DNA of 64,000 bases, taken from positions 6,262,001 through 6,326,000 of the forward strand of contig JABWDB010000012.1 in the NCBI GenBank assembly GCA_019614645.1. Direction: 5' to 3'. Position numbers and translations under genes: made by a program. This stretch comes from Stratiolaelaps scimitus. Its lineage: Eukaryota > Arthropoda > Arachnida > Mesostigmata > Laelapidae. The notes under the pieces are model-generated. The model made no database searches and was not told the origin of the DNA. It saw only the letters and a list, made by a program, of their open reading frames with translations. Positions 20,601-33,023 of this stretch are shown one piece after another (within the stretch, counting starts at the first letter, position 1; each line of letters begins with the position of its first letter).

Positions 20601-23600
20601 TGACAGCGAGGTAAGCCTGTCGCGATTCTTCCAGAAGCTATTGAAGATTCGAGTGACGACACTCTTCGTTGGCTCGGAGCCTCTGCCCTACCACAGCGGC
20701 ATGCTGAGTGCCGTGGAGAACAACCTCGTACACAATCTTTTCTCGTTTCAGTGCTCAGATCTGGACCCACCACTCGGGGTTCCGGCCAGCCCTCACAGCA
20801 GAGATCATCACATAATTGTCCTACTGAAATATCTCTATAGTAGGCAGTCGATTGTCAATAGGGTATGTATAAGTTCCCTTAGCCCATTCCAAATTGACAT
20901 ACGCACGTGTTAGCGAGCAGATCACTATGATTAAAATACAATATGCCTAACTTTGGGTACCAACCTACAAGAATTGTGAGGTTTTTTGCTCAAGATTGTC
21001 CACATCTAAGATTGTACTCAACCTAATTTTCTAACTTTCGTGTCAGCCTTTGCCTAGCCTCCCGAGGGTTCGCGAGACATTCGAAACACCTTATAGATAA
21101 AAATTACTCAACCGTGAGAGATCTTCTTCAGTCATCGAACGTGTCATCTTCAAACCTGTTCTCGATGTCCGGCGTTTATTCTCTGAACTGCATGTCATTC
21201 TAGGAACTTCGAACTCTATTGAGTTGGTCTTCCGAGTATGGGTCACCCTTTTTTTAACGGTAAATTGCTGACGTACTTCACACTTCACATCTAAATTATT
21301 CGCCACAGTAGTGTGGGACTCCCACCTAGTCATCCACTTCTTGCCACTTCTGAGTGACCGAGACTGATCTTCGCAGGCATCTATGTTGTCCTACTCTCGA
21401 GGGTTGCAAAGTATGGGGCCTGATAAATTCGGTAAAGGTCCTCTTGGAAGCATGCGTGCCACTGCGGAAACCTGCGACATGCGCTACGTTATCCCTGTAT
21501 AGGTTCCAATAGTCATACTAGACTAGACCTTTCGTAAATAACCTGACGTTATGGCCCTTTCAAATATGATTAGTTGCTATCACAATATTACAGAAAGCAA
21601 ATTAGTAATACCAAAAACAATATGGTAAATGCGATTAATTGATATAATTATAGCAGAGATGTCGGCGCCATAGCCCAGGCAACAAGGACTCACTCTCTGA
21701 GTCCTAAAATGGCTTATCTAAGCCCAAATAGACTCATTTTATAAATTGTTGAGTGGAAACACGTGTACTATACCCAGCTTTTGGGCACGTATTTGCAATT
21801 GACAAGGAAATGTTTTTTTATTTATGATATGTTTGATATTTAATATTGCATATTTCAGCAGGCAGATCAGTTGTATACAATTATGTGCAGTTATCAAATC
21901 TGAGCCTACGATTTTCATGGTAACCGCACCCAAAGAGATATGCGTTGGCCGCCCAAGCCAGGCCGCCACACCGTTTGCAATCTAGATTCAACAAACCAGT
22001 CTCCTGGAGATGTAGTACAGAACATTATACCATTGAACTTACGCCGACCTGACTTTGTTTTATGTGTCTGAAAAAAAGTTGATCTATTTAGGAGGAGACA
22101 AGGAAGAGGTCGAAACGTTCCGATCTGCGCAAGGGGAAGCCATGTTTCTTCTACCGCGTTTTGCACATCTCCGCGCCGGACGCCCGTGTTCCCAAAACAG
22201 GACCGATAAACTTTGGTGGGAACGTCTCGATAATACAGACCATCCAAGGGCCTCGACCGGCTTCTGTTATCGCTGTGCTGACAACTGCACTCACCGGCAG
22301 CAGGAAACTCTGATTCTCTCATTGTTGAAGGATCACTTCAATCTGTCCATGTGGGACTGGATCGAGCATGACTGCAAGCCGACACTTTATTTAGGTAGGT
22401 GGCTGAATACGAATGTCTCAAATGCAATAATGACTTCTGTAGCAGAAGACACCTCATCACTGATATTTCACCTCTGTGCGAGGGCACCAAATATTTGGGG
22501 CGTACGTTCATTGCTGAGTATTGTTACTAATTACGGGGCCATATGGAGCTTGATCACATAACTAATTAGAATTGAATTACTGCGATGATTTTTCATGGTT
22601 AAGAAACAGGACTGATAGTAGGATTGTCTCGGTCATCACCGCTTTAATTCTGGCAACCCACAACGACGTCATTAAGACGATGACACGATAAGAATTCAAG
22701 AAAATAGACCAATATTTCTTCCATCTGTACACTGTCTTGCAATAGCTACATCAACCATTCTCCGCTTATTAATGACCGCTGAACCATCGGGCTGTCAATC
22801 ATTAACATATAATAGAGGAGCTTTTAATTTGATAGATCGTCATTATCATTAAAATCGTTTTGTTCACCAGGTTACAGTCACGTTCCCGAGGATAAAAACC
22901 GGCAACTTCTAAGACACACGAAAGCTATCTATGACACCGACGAGGTAATAATTAACGCGATTAACAGTAATTAAACATAAGATAACTCGACATCTCATCC
23001 GAGCCCTTTCTTGAATGTTCTCAAAGCAACATCAGTTGTCGACAAACATTTGATCAATGAATACATTCACTGCAGGAACGCTTAGACAGCTCCTGTTGCG
23101 AAACGGAATTAGCACAAACAACAGTTCCCGTTCTCTGTTTTTCTAGATCGTCATGTTGACCCGAAAACCGAATGCGACTGAACCACAAAATGATGTTGGT
23201 CATTCGTTGGATGGACCATTTCAACTTGAGGCACTCTATGTGGTTCTAGGCATTGGCCTGATCTCTGTCGTGGTGAGCCCGTACCTTTGTCAGATACCAA
23301 GTACATTCATTTTTCTGCTATCAATGCTTGTGCATTCGCGCGAGTTGACTTGTCTTCGAACGGCAGACTTTTGCAGCGGGTCTCTAGTCTGTGCTTGGGC
23401 GTTCGTTGCTTTCCTGACAATCACCGAGTTTAACTCGCAACTCCTGTTCGTGCTACAAAATCCCCGGGTCGATCACTACGGCGGAGAGTCTCTCCTCAAT
23501 ACGACACTACAGCTTAATGATGCCGTACGACGATCTCTGGAGAAGGACCCGTCCTACAAAATAGCCACATGTGTTAACGAGTCGAATCAGCCAACTCGTG

Positions 23601-26600
23601 ACAGGATATGCTTCGTAGATGAGGTTTCGACCATGTTTCTCTCATCAGAGAACTTCACCATCCCGCTTACACCGTACACTTCAAAGGCAAAAGATCTGGC
23701 CGAGATCCTTCAGGTTTCGAGGTACGTGTAACAGGTTCCTTGAGTAACGAGCTGCGAAATAGTTGCCTTTAAACATAAACTTTTTCGGGCTGACTCTCAG
23801 CCAACATTTAACGTCCACGGTACCGCTTTCGCATTGCTTCGTAAGACGGACCCCCGGAAATAGTTGCCTTTGTAGGCACAATATCCAGGCTGCAACCTGG
23901 TCACGATAGTCTTCCTGTAATTGATCTGCAGTTAGTTTTGTAGAACTAAATTGACTATTTTTCGTTAATAACGTTCTACTAGTTATACAGATTTACATCA
24001 AAGACTTAAGTTCTCATATTACCCGAACTGAAATTTGAGCCCAGTTTGCGAGCCATCACAAATAGCACTACACACATGCACACACAATTAATATATTTGA
24101 TCACATCAATGTTTCCCATGAACGACTCAGAGGAAGTGAATCTCCGTTGATTCGCAATTGCCGCAACTTAATTTTTTTTGTTGAATTTGTGGAATCTCTG
24201 ACGTCAATTTCGTCGGATTAGGCAGGAGTGGCTTGAGTATTTCGCGAAGACCCACGCGGCAGCTGTCGCACAGGAGGAAGCAACGTGTGGCCCTAACGGT
24301 AACAAGAGCTGCAAGCGACCGGGCAGCAAAGCGTCGTATCTGAATCCACACTCCCTACGCTCGAAGGAGCTTCGTTTCGTCATATCACGTATTTGTGGCC
24401 TTCACGACGCTGAGATCTACATTCGCATGTATCGACGAGGCTACCTGCGCGACCCGAAGGGATGTGTCGAACAATGGCAGAAGCGGCTAGTCTATCCGTT
24501 CGGCTTACGGAAGGTCCGTCCTCTACAGGTTCCCATGAAGTGCTGAGTGTACACCATTTATGAACTAGTTCGTAGCAGTAAATAAACAGATGATGATGCT
24601 ACTTATAATTAAAAGTGATAACCAACTTCCGATTATCAGATTATTATAGACGTCTGTCAAGATGATCAATTCTCGAAACTTGTTTAATCAGCAATTTGTT
24701 ATTAGCCACATTTTAACATACATTTATATTAAACTCTGACCTATTTCTCCTTAAACAGGTGATACAGAGGTCATTAAGTAGTCTGCCACTGTCCAGTTAC
24801 GTGGAGCACGTGTTTAGTCCAGAGGTGACGACGGTGAATATCTACCCTACGTCAGACGCTACATCGCCCTATGCAAAATGGTTTGACAGACTCTTCACGC
24901 GTCTCACCGAGGACGGCCTTTTCCACAAAGCGCAAAAACTCGAGTTCCTCAACCAGTACCGTCTAGAGGTAACCACGAGAATCCGTCCAACTTAAAACAA
25001 CCAAAAAATTAATTCCACTTATGCCTATGAGCTCTCCATATTAGTAATTTAGAGTATCCTCTCTGTTACTATGGTTGGTAACCAAAGTATGCCGAACAAA
25101 AATTTTATGAAATGTAACAAAAAAAGTTATTATATAATATTATAATAGCGAACCAGTGAGGAATGTTGCGAAGACATTAATCTCGCCCTTTGTGTCTTGA
25201 CCATCTTCGTATTTAATGGTTTCGCCTCTAACTTGCAGAGAGACGTGTGTGTAAGTTTAGTGCGCAAGTTTAGGAGTGTCGAGTCTTTTTTTATCAGTTG
25301 TGCCTCCTTTGGTGACTAATACCAGTAAACCTGGGAATGAAGAAGAGATGTACTAGTTATGTAAAAATGCTCGTTTGTCAAGGATCAAACTAAAAAATTG
25401 AGTGATTTGTGCTTTCAGGTAGCGATAATGGAACGTGATGATTGGAAGACCTTTGCCCAAAGTGTTATCCTCTTCTCAGAAGAGAAGACCAACCGAAGGT
25501 TAATAACATTTACAGAACTTTGAATGCCCAACAGCGTGATCAATAACTAATTCACAAATACAGAGTGTTTTTAACGTTATACAACCCTATGGAAAACCTA
25601 AATTGTTTGACGGTTTCGTATGTACTCTTTTGTTTTATCATTATTTTCCTCATATTCTTGTAACACTAATGAGCGGATATTAATTGCCTCACACTGTATT
25701 GGTAATTTCCTTACGCAATTCATTATCATCTCTTTGCAGGTGTTCGTACCAAGCAATCGCCGTAAAAGACAATCCGTTCCTCTTTTGGCTAATGTATGTT
25801 GTTTATGCAACATCGATCCTTCTCGTCTTTCTGGAAAGGATCTTTCCGCCTACAACGGTAACTATATGTCTCAGTGACGCTATACTAGCCTATGTGCGGC
25901 AGCGTGCGTGTATTTCAAGTTAAATCATTACAAGAGAAGTTCACGTTGAAAAATACATAGAGAAATAGTTTAGAAGTCTATATAAACTACAAACAATGTC
26001 GGCCTCGGTCCGATCCTCAACTAATACCCCCCTCCCAATAATTCCTAATTATTGTATGTTTGAATAAATCTAATAGATACTACAAAACTATTAGGTTGGT
26101 TCATAAGTTCCCGCGCTTTTTTGAAAGCATGCATTTTCGACACCTGCTCATCTTCGCCTTTAGCCGAGGCCAAAAAAGCGGCCGAGGCAACTAGGGGCAT
26201 ATGTTCTGTGTACGGTGAGGACTCTATTAGTGCGCTGAAGAATGGTTTACGAAGTTCAAATTTGGTGTTTTGGATGTGTTGGCCGTCAAGATGGGCTGGG
26301 GCCACCCAACTATCATCAGGCACCTTGATTCGATGGGATATGTACACAAACTTGGGTGTTGGCTGTGGTTTTCCTCAAAAAAAGCGCGGACGCTTAAGAA
26401 CCAACCTAATAGTTAAATAAGAACATCGACATTTACAACAACCGATTAGATTTCATATTCTAGATACGCCGAAATGACCCATAGGCGGCACAAATTCTAA
26501 ATACAAAGTTGAACCAAAATGACCTTGAGCAAGAGCTAAATCTTTTGGTCCTTTCAGATGGAGCCAGCTTGGTTTAAACTGCGTCGTTTGTTCAATCATC

Positions 26601-26821
26601 AGGGTCAGCGTGACGGCGTACAACTACATGAGCCGCCACTAGCTCCTTATAATGATAAGAAAAGGGACTTCAGTAGAGGTTTACGGGTGACGCCCACTGT
26701 GAGATATGTGGCCATGGCCGAGCCATCCTCTCGAATCTCGCGATCTCGGTTTCGGGGGAAGGATATTCGGTACCTGCCCGCCTTTCTGAAACTCGAACAC
26801 GTGGGCAATGGCTGGCAGTAA
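17694..26821 (+). CDS. Divergent ionotropic receptor-like membrane protein, tandem copy 2 (13 exons)
   Basis: Exons: 17694-17873, 18525-18667, 19174-19369, 19641-19726, 20586-20862, 22079-22394, 22871-22944, 23147-23721, 24222-24528, 24759-24968, 25419-25498, 25740-25857, 26558-26821. Each has exactly the length and phase of its copy 1 partner; the joined frame is 941 aa without stops. The order of parts is the same: signal peptide (MHFIMIASILAIC), Cys-containing ectodomain, helix-loop-helix channel block in exon 8, S2-like block in exons 8-11, last helix in exon 12 (ILLVFLER), soluble tail. The exon 6 acceptor has a purine-rich tract (AAAAAAAG), weaker than in copy 1. The ectodomain looks more changed than the channel block, for example at the start of exon 6 (IYLGGDKEE against IFFGERYEQ). 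Two intact copies suggest both are used, perhaps with different ligands; that is inference. The IR family call has the same limits as for copy 1. Confidence 0.7.
23771..23856 (-). mobile_element. 86-bp retroposed element with perfect 15-bp target duplication
   Basis: GAAATAGTTGCCTTT flanks the insert at 23,756-23,770 and 23,857-23,871. Copy 1 has the empty site near 9,100 (AAAGAGTTGCTTTCGTAGGC). Read on the minus strand the insert starts CGGGGGTCCGTCTTACGAAG and ends A-rich. Diverged relatives are at about 40,725-40,800 and 58,170-58,250. Confidence 0.85.
26020..26075 (+). mobile_element. Relative of the 77-bp element in intron 12 of receptor copy 2
   Basis: C-rich start (ACCCCCCTCCCAATAAT), CCTAATTATTG, and 3' end TTTGAATAAA match the minus strand of 8,068-8,144 and the plus strand of 50,335-50,400. 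Absent from intron 12 of copy 1. It lies just before the mariner derivative. Confidence 0.5.
26091..26409 (+). mobile_element. Mariner-type deletion derivative (319 bp)
   Basis: Terminal inverted repeats of about 32 bp start TTAGGTTGGTTC at the left and, reverse complemented, at the right, with about four mismatches. TA target duplications sit at 26,089-26,090 and 26,410-26,411. Inside, translated scraps of a mariner transposase remain in different frames: YGEDSI, a PTIIRHLDSMGYV-like piece, then KLGCWLWF. The catalytic part is deleted, so it is non-autonomous. It is missing from intron 12 of copy 1. Confidence 0.88.
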
Positions 26822-27187
26822 CTCAGCCGTTCTATGGGACCAACTCTTGTCCAATACAATTTCATTTATCTCGTACTCAAGAAATGCTATGCTTGAGACA
26901 CGTTTCGTATAGTAAGATCTATATATATATATATATTCACTAAAGCTGTTATTCAAAAACTCGTTCATTAATTATCGCATCATGATATGTGAAGAAGAGC
27001 ATTATATCATAACATATAACAATATGTTTGTACCGGAGAAAACGACGGAATATATACGACTTAGTACATACAAAGAAGCGTATACCAAAGACGAGAAGCA
27101 ATTAAGCGTACTTCATTTAAATTCAAACAAATAAACTGACTCAATAAACTGAGTCATCATGATCAATTATGATCATCGACAATTCAT

Positions 27188-27430
27188 CGTAACCAACGAT
27201 CAGAGAGGGCGGCACATATCGATTGCTCGCATATACTTATCGCCATTGAGTACAACAACAGCTTCAAAAGTGTATCCCATCGCGATGTAGCCATAGGACC
27301 TATTCCCGTATTTTCGATTTTCCGTTCTACGTTACTGGTATTCACGTCGCCTAAAGCAGTGATGACTTCGAAAGAATGGCTTCAACAGAAGGTCATCGCT
27401 ACACGGAATGTTGGGGGGGAACATGTATAG
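27188..27430 (+). pseudogene. Broken counterpart of the 15,216-15,476 ORF
   Basis: Close match to the 3' part of the unknown ORF of unit 1. A net 4-bp loss near 27,307 shifts the frame. The upstream part is absent because the unit-1-only segment is not here. Confidence 0.5.
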
Positions 27431-27582
27431 ATGGTGGCGAAGAGAACAAACCCCCAACAAAGATTTGCTATATATTAATTAATAAAGAAATATAATAGCT
27501 AACACTTATCATTATTTATAGTAATGAGAAAAATATTCAGAAGTAGATATATTCAAACATTGAAAAAGGTTTGGAAGTTTCG

Positions 27583-27654
27583 AGGTTCTACCGAGATTTG
27601 AACTCGGATCGCTGGATTCAAAGTCCAGAGTGCTAACCATTACACCATAGAACC
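27583..27654 (-). tRNA. tRNA-Gln (anticodon TTG), unit 2
   Basis: Same cloverleaf as 15,596-15,667. The acceptor stem is now GGTTCTA/TAGAACC: both sides of one pair changed from C-G to T-A. T arm GAGTTCAAATCTC. The compensatory change suggests the gene is still functional. Confidence 0.95.
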
Positions 27655-27661
27655 GAAGGTG

Positions 27662-27733
27662 CTCCGATACCGGGAATTGAACCCGGGCCGCCTGGGTGAA
27701 AACCAGGAATCCTAACCACTAGACCATATCGGA
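27662..27733 (-). tRNA. tRNA-Glu (anticodon TTC), unit 2
   Basis: 72-nt cloverleaf identical, as far as I can see, to the copy at 15,675-15,746. Same 7-bp spacing to the tRNA-Gln. Confidence 0.95.
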
Positions 27734-27839
27734 CAACAACCACTCGATCATTGTTTGAGATATGATCATCCAGTCATACATGAAACGAATATCTGCCGGT
27801 CTCTGTTAATGCAACCCAATGAACTAAGCGAACACTCAT

Positions 27840-28150
27840 GATCCAACGTGAACGCTACATTGCACTGTCTACTGCGAACAAGCGTTTGCTATCTCTTGGC
27901 GCCATTCGTCACATCCGGCCTCGGCCGTGGAGGCCATCGGATTAGTGAGCGTGGGCGAGCAACTGGGAGCACAATGCGGTGGTCAAGCGGCAACGTTTGC
28001 TCCTAGCGCGTGGAAGGGTCGACAATCGAATCCGGAGCATCGCAAAGAATTTTCGTTCTATCTACTTACAACGCCATTGAAGTTTTTTTTGGTGACCTTT
28101 TCATGGCACATAGTACAATACAGCAGCCCGGTTCTCTTTAACTAACGGGT
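27840..28150. other. Conserved block downstream of the tRNA pair, unit 2
   Basis: Counterpart of 15,840-16,145, ending in the shared run CAGCAGCCCGGTTCTCTTTA. The frame 27,927-28,145 is open but changes at non-silent positions. Function unknown. Confidence 0.35.
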
Positions 28151-28170
28151 CTCATTGTTCATGAGAAAAA

Positions 28171-28815
28171 TATAACAAATATTGGCTGGCCAGTATAGCT
28201 GTCAGCGGCAAAAGTCAACCAGCTCTAATTCATCGTCTGTCAACTGGCAAGAGTTGTCATATGAGTCATAAAGCATATATTTTTTTATTTTCTACCTATT
28301 GTGGGAAACCGCTGGACATTAACCACTATCACACGTGACCGTATTGATGTTACTCAATATGAAGGTTTTAACGTGAATTATATTTATATATCCGCCCCAT
28401 TTCAAACGCGCTAAACGTCAAAAGCTAGGCGTAGGACGCTTAGCTCATACGGAAAAGGTCTCTGGATGAGAGGGGTAGTATGTTAGGAATACCGCTGAGC
28501 TTTAGCAATAAATTCGACTACGTATATACCATTGTCTCATTTCTAATAAAACCAGAGTCTGATGGGAGTTTATGCCATTTCATTATTGATCTTCGTCGAT
28601 GCACAATTGGGGTGTTCATTTGCAATAAATACATCGAAAATTGCTGGTTCGTCTAATCAAAGCACATTAGCAAACAGCACACGAAGGAAACACAAAAGTC
28701 TTGACTTTATATTATACATTCACACATTGTTTTATTTTCCAGCTTTGAGAACTTCCGCATCGCTGTTATATACAGACTCCGTGTCGATGTTAATTACGTC
28801 AGACGCATTTTCTAA
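28171..28815. other. Intergenic region between receptor copy 2 and PRPF31
   Basis: The two genes converge here. A TTTATT at 28,731-28,736 (AATAAA on the minus strand) is a plausible polyadenylation signal for PRPF31, about 80 bp past its stop. Nothing else recognised. Confidence 0.5.
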
Positions 28816-31800
28816 TCACTTGCTCTGCGCGTTGTTCACGTTGAGGAATCCAGCGTTGTTGCTAAAGTATTTCCCGTCTTGAGACTTTATCGACTCGGCT
28901 GCATTCGGATTGACAATTTCAAGTCCTTGTAGTGGTGTGAACGCCACCGATGAGGCCGTACCTGCAATATAGCGCAACGCAACGATAGCATGGATTATTA
29001 GATTCAGATATTTCAGCAGTATTTTCAGTGATACGGTACGAAACGTAAATCTAGTAGAAGATAAAGTTATTCAAGTTACGTACCGGCGACGTGTCTTCGG
29101 ACGGTGGTGGCGCCGCCGTACACCTGTTGGCGTTGCAGATTCTTGTGGAGCGTCTTGGAGATGCGAACTTTAGTCTTTTCGTCCACTTGCGCCGTACGAA
29201 TTCGACTCGCCACGCCTTTCTTGCCTGCGTGGCCGGCGGTGAAGCCCAAATCGTCCTGGTACGCGTCCTCCTCGATCTCACCGAACGTCATACGGTTCTG
29301 CTGTTTACGAAGCTCGGTGATCGCGTAGCGTTCCTTCATACGGCGAACGCGTCGACCGCCACGCTTTTTACGGGGGATGTCAATAGGTGCCGCGAGCGGT
29401 TTGACCTGGAGGATGGTACGGGCAAATACGTTAGCAGTTACAATACGTATTAGTATGATTGTTCAAACCCAATTCATAGTTTATTTAAGAAATCATTATC
29501 CTTATTATTATAATTATTATCTTCAGGGGAATGAGGTTAATCAAAATGGTGAAAAATATGTGGCTCCACAGTAGGCCCTTGGGTGTGCCAATATTTCTTT
29601 CACACCAACGAAACTCCTAGCGTCGACCTCCAGTGGCTGTCTCGTGTTGTGAAGGTGGAACCGGAACCACGCGTGGGACATACCCAGGATTTGCTAAAAT
29701 AAGTAGTGTCGAAGTCGGCTGGGAGCCACACCAACAATATATCGATTTGAGATGCACTCCCATACCAGATACGATGGCCCTCTGTGTAACCTTAAACAGG
29801 TAGTACACGGAGGTTGTTTTATGGGAGATTGCAATCTCCTTTGTGCTTAAACGGTGAAATAGTATTCACCTTCTTCAGCTTTCTAGGGAACACTACGGAC
29901 TTCAAACACAGGTTTATAACGAAAGCCACAGGTCATTTTTTAGCAGGGTTAGATCGCAATTCCAGCCCTCGTCCAGCAGGTTAACTTCGAGACGAAGTCA
30001 AAGAACGAGCCTACGAGAATCTGGCCGAGGCGAGGATCTGTACAGATCCTCGCCTTCTGATTTCAGACACAACGGCTCCGTCCCACTTGAGTCTACCTCA
30101 TTGGAAAACGCCTCACATGTGTATAAACCGTACCGTTTTAATTGGCGGAGGCTCCTGAAGCTTGTCAAGCTTCTTCTCAATGTCGGCACGAAACTCCTCA
30201 CCGGCGCAGCCATCACGACTTTCGTGGAACGCGTCGACCCGCGCGGCCAAGGCGCACTTCGCCGCCAACAGTTTGGCAGCCTTTCGACGTAGATCGGACG
30301 GATAATTTTGCACGTGCTCCGAATAGAAAATGAATCCTGTGTGCGGAAGCATTGCAGTCGCCGAGAAACCCGTTGATGTCTTCTTGGATGCGCCTAAAAC
30401 CTAGAATAACAACGGTCGTAACAGACGGTCAAGTTCGATCATATACTATCGAGCTGAAGACCACGAGAACCTCTAGCCGTAAAGTTGGGACACCCTGTTC
30501 GCTCCGAAAGTCACTGCATCATCCACTGCGCCTGCGGTATTCCCACGAACGAGGCTATGCAGAACCTCTGCTTATGAGAATTACGCGATATTCTTAGAAA
30601 ATTAGGCGAAATTCAATATATACGATCTAGAGAAAGATTCGTTTTACCTGGATGTTACAGGCGGGCATCTTGCTCAACTTGGTCAAGCCCCCGGCAACCC
30701 CCATGAGTTTCGCCGCAACTGAAGCGCCGACAAGGACGCTGAGGTTTGGCGCGATGAGGCTCATTCGACTCTCGACGAAGTCAAACACCTCTGTCTTCAT
30801 ATCGTTAAGCTGCTGTGCCATCTCGCACGCTTCGAGGACGCGCTCCATCTCGGTTGGACTCAACGGCTCGCCTTGCGACGTGGATGCCGAGATCGAAACC
30901 ACCATGACTGTGGCCGGGGTTAGAATTTGACTTAAGCGATCACTGTTTTTCACCTAAAGCAAGTACACACACACCCAACCATTAAGTGCATGGATAACGG
31001 TTAGACAAAGTATCGTGCTATTTAATGATCACATAGCAAACAGATACTATAATCTGTTCACAGAAACCTACAACGACGTACACAGTGGCGTAGTAAAGGT
31101 GTAATTAAGGAAAAGGTAAATAACCCAACGCATCATTGTGCTACAAAGTATATGTGAATGATTTCTGTGCAAAAAAACAACCGGTTCGTCTATGTATCGA
31201 CCGGCAGCGTGTACTTCCCAAGCGGGTTCAATAAGTATTTCACACATTCGTTGACTCTACAGATGCTGTGAGTTTGCGTGTGCACACTTGATGCGTACCG
31301 ATCAACACAGACATATGAACGAATCTAAATTCGGCACGAATAACTAGAGTAGTTGTATATTGCTTTTAAGTTCATGTATAATAAAAAAAATACGCTGATA
31401 TCTTTCGGTAGATTCGGTGTCACATTGTCGCATCGAGGGAGACATTCAGTTTTCTTTATATTCCTATGGTTGCTTCTGGTAATAGCAATTTAGTTATATG
31501 CTGTTTATTATATGTCATGTGGCAGACTGCACCTTTCCAAGATCGTTGCCAATTTCTTGCACTGTGAGGAGATACTCGCCGGCGCCGGGAACCAGCGACT
31601 CGAGCTCCGGAAATCGTTTCGCATAGTGATCACGGGCAAACTTGTGAATTATCGAGAGGTCGTTCTCCATTTCGACGAGAATGTTGTTCGCTGTCACAAT
31701 CAGAGCGTACTCGGGGTCAGCTTCAACGGGACCGACAACTGAAAACAATACAACATCCCTGTTACCAATCGATCATACGATCATATTCATCAGTATCAAA

Positions 31801-33023
31801 AAGAGATTCGAGATCATCCTGCTTCAGACGAAACCGGCAAGCTTCCATATTAAGACCAATTCGCCAATTTGCAGGCAGTATCATGGTGTTAATGTTACGA
31901 TGAGTCGTACACGACAACTACAATGATAATGAGGCCACCGCGTTGGTAAGGCAAAGGTAAAGCGGTATTGATTTATTAAAGGAACTCCACACAATGCTTA
32001 AGTTCCCCTATATGTCATGCAACGGGATTCGAACCTGCGGCCTCCGGCTTTTTACCGCCAGAGACTCAGCCGTCCAAGCCATTGCGTATCGCCTTTGCTG
32101 CAAGCGTCAGATTTGCTCTAATATCGTAGAAATTGCTGCACTTCCACAAGTACACCACAGCTGACTCACCTTCAGATCTTCGAGGGGTCTGTTTGAGGCG
32201 ATGAATTTCGTCGATGATCTCCCGCAGTTGTTGGCTGTGCCGAAGCCTGGCAATCTCTCTGACAGAGCGGACGTTCGTGTCAATCTCCATCAGATCTTCG
32301 TCTCGATAATTTCCATCGCCGGACCCCTGCGGTGCGCCGGCCGGTACGGTATCGATGTCTTCATCGTCCGAACCGCCCAACGCGTCCTCGTCCGACAACT
32401 GTCCCGTTTGACCATTGCCTCCTGAGGAGCCATCGGGCCCCAACTTCAACTGTAACGAGGTTAATTTGTTTTTAATTTAGTTTTGTTGTAATTTCACAAG
32501 TCGATTTTGTTTTTCATTAGAAGTCGGGATACGCTACGTTCAATATTTGGCCAAATGAAATTCTCGTTTTATCGAAATCACTGTGCAAGTTTTCTGCTTC
32601 GAGTGAAATGAAATTCAACCCTGATCCACCAAGTGCGAACACATAATTAATAATAACACGTAATTAATAATAACAAGTCTGCTATGTAAACAGGGTGTCG
32701 GCAATTAGCGACAAATAAAAACCTCCCTCGTGGCGGAAAACACAGCTGCCACTCGAATTCGAACTTTGCTACGATTCCCTAAACGGACTTACAAATCAAT
32801 TCGACATGACACATCCCGTACGTGATATGCCTCACACCTTGTATCCTGAAACCTTCCCTGAAGCCAGTCGAATAGCAAAGAGTGATTAAACAATATAAGC
32901 TGAATAAAAGAAAGGCGTTGAACGGAAGACCGAACGTACCCCGGTCGTTTGTTGAGACGAATCTTCGACCTGTTCAGGCTCGTCATCTTCCAGATCCGCG
33001 AGCAGTTCCTCAGCTAACGACAT
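28816..33023 (-). CDS. PRPF31: U4/U6 small nuclear ribonucleoprotein Prp31 (7 exons)
   Basis: Exons in transcript order: 33023-32940, 32449-32170, 31738-31533, 30953-30648, 30400-30134, 29405-29084, 28961-28816; 536 aa (human protein about 499). The N terminus is MSLAEELLADLEDDEP. Exon 2 has a Gly/Asp-rich insert. Exons 3-5 hold the NOSIC and Nop domains: ANNILVEMENDLSIIHKF, VESRMSLIAPNLS, GVAGGLTKLSKMPACN, LPHTGFIF, DLRRKAAKLLAAKCALAARV. Exon 6 has the Prp31 C-terminal domain (KKRGGRRVRRMKER, MTFGEIEEDAYQDDLGF, RISKTLHKNLQRQ), and exon 7 has VAFTPLQGLEIVNP. By family it binds the 15.5K-U4 5' stem-loop complex and links U4/U6 to U5 in the nucleus. Phases match at every junction. Start chosen from the conserved MSLADELL-type N terminus. 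The exon 3 donor (GTGCAG) is weak. Confidence 0.96.
32015..32090 (-). repeat. tRNA-derived SINE or tRNA pseudogene in PRPF31 intron 2
   Basis: The reverse complement has an A box (TGGCTTGGACGG), a B box (GGTTCGAATCC at 32,035-32,025) and a partly paired acceptor stem, but an 8-nt anticodon loop (GGTAAAAA) that fits no standard tRNA. Related pieces on the same strand lie at 34,075-34,135 and 55,565-55,630. Confidence 0.55.

Larger units (their letters stand above)
16980..28170 (+). repeat. Tandem segmental duplication, unit 2
   Basis: Second copy of 1,730-16,165 in the same orientation. It has the 5' flank, 13 receptor exons of unchanged length, introns with scattered indels, and a tRNA-Gln/tRNA-Glu pair. 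It lacks the LINE derivative and 1.3-kb segment of unit 1. It has its own 86-bp insertion and mariner derivative. Confidence 0.9.
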
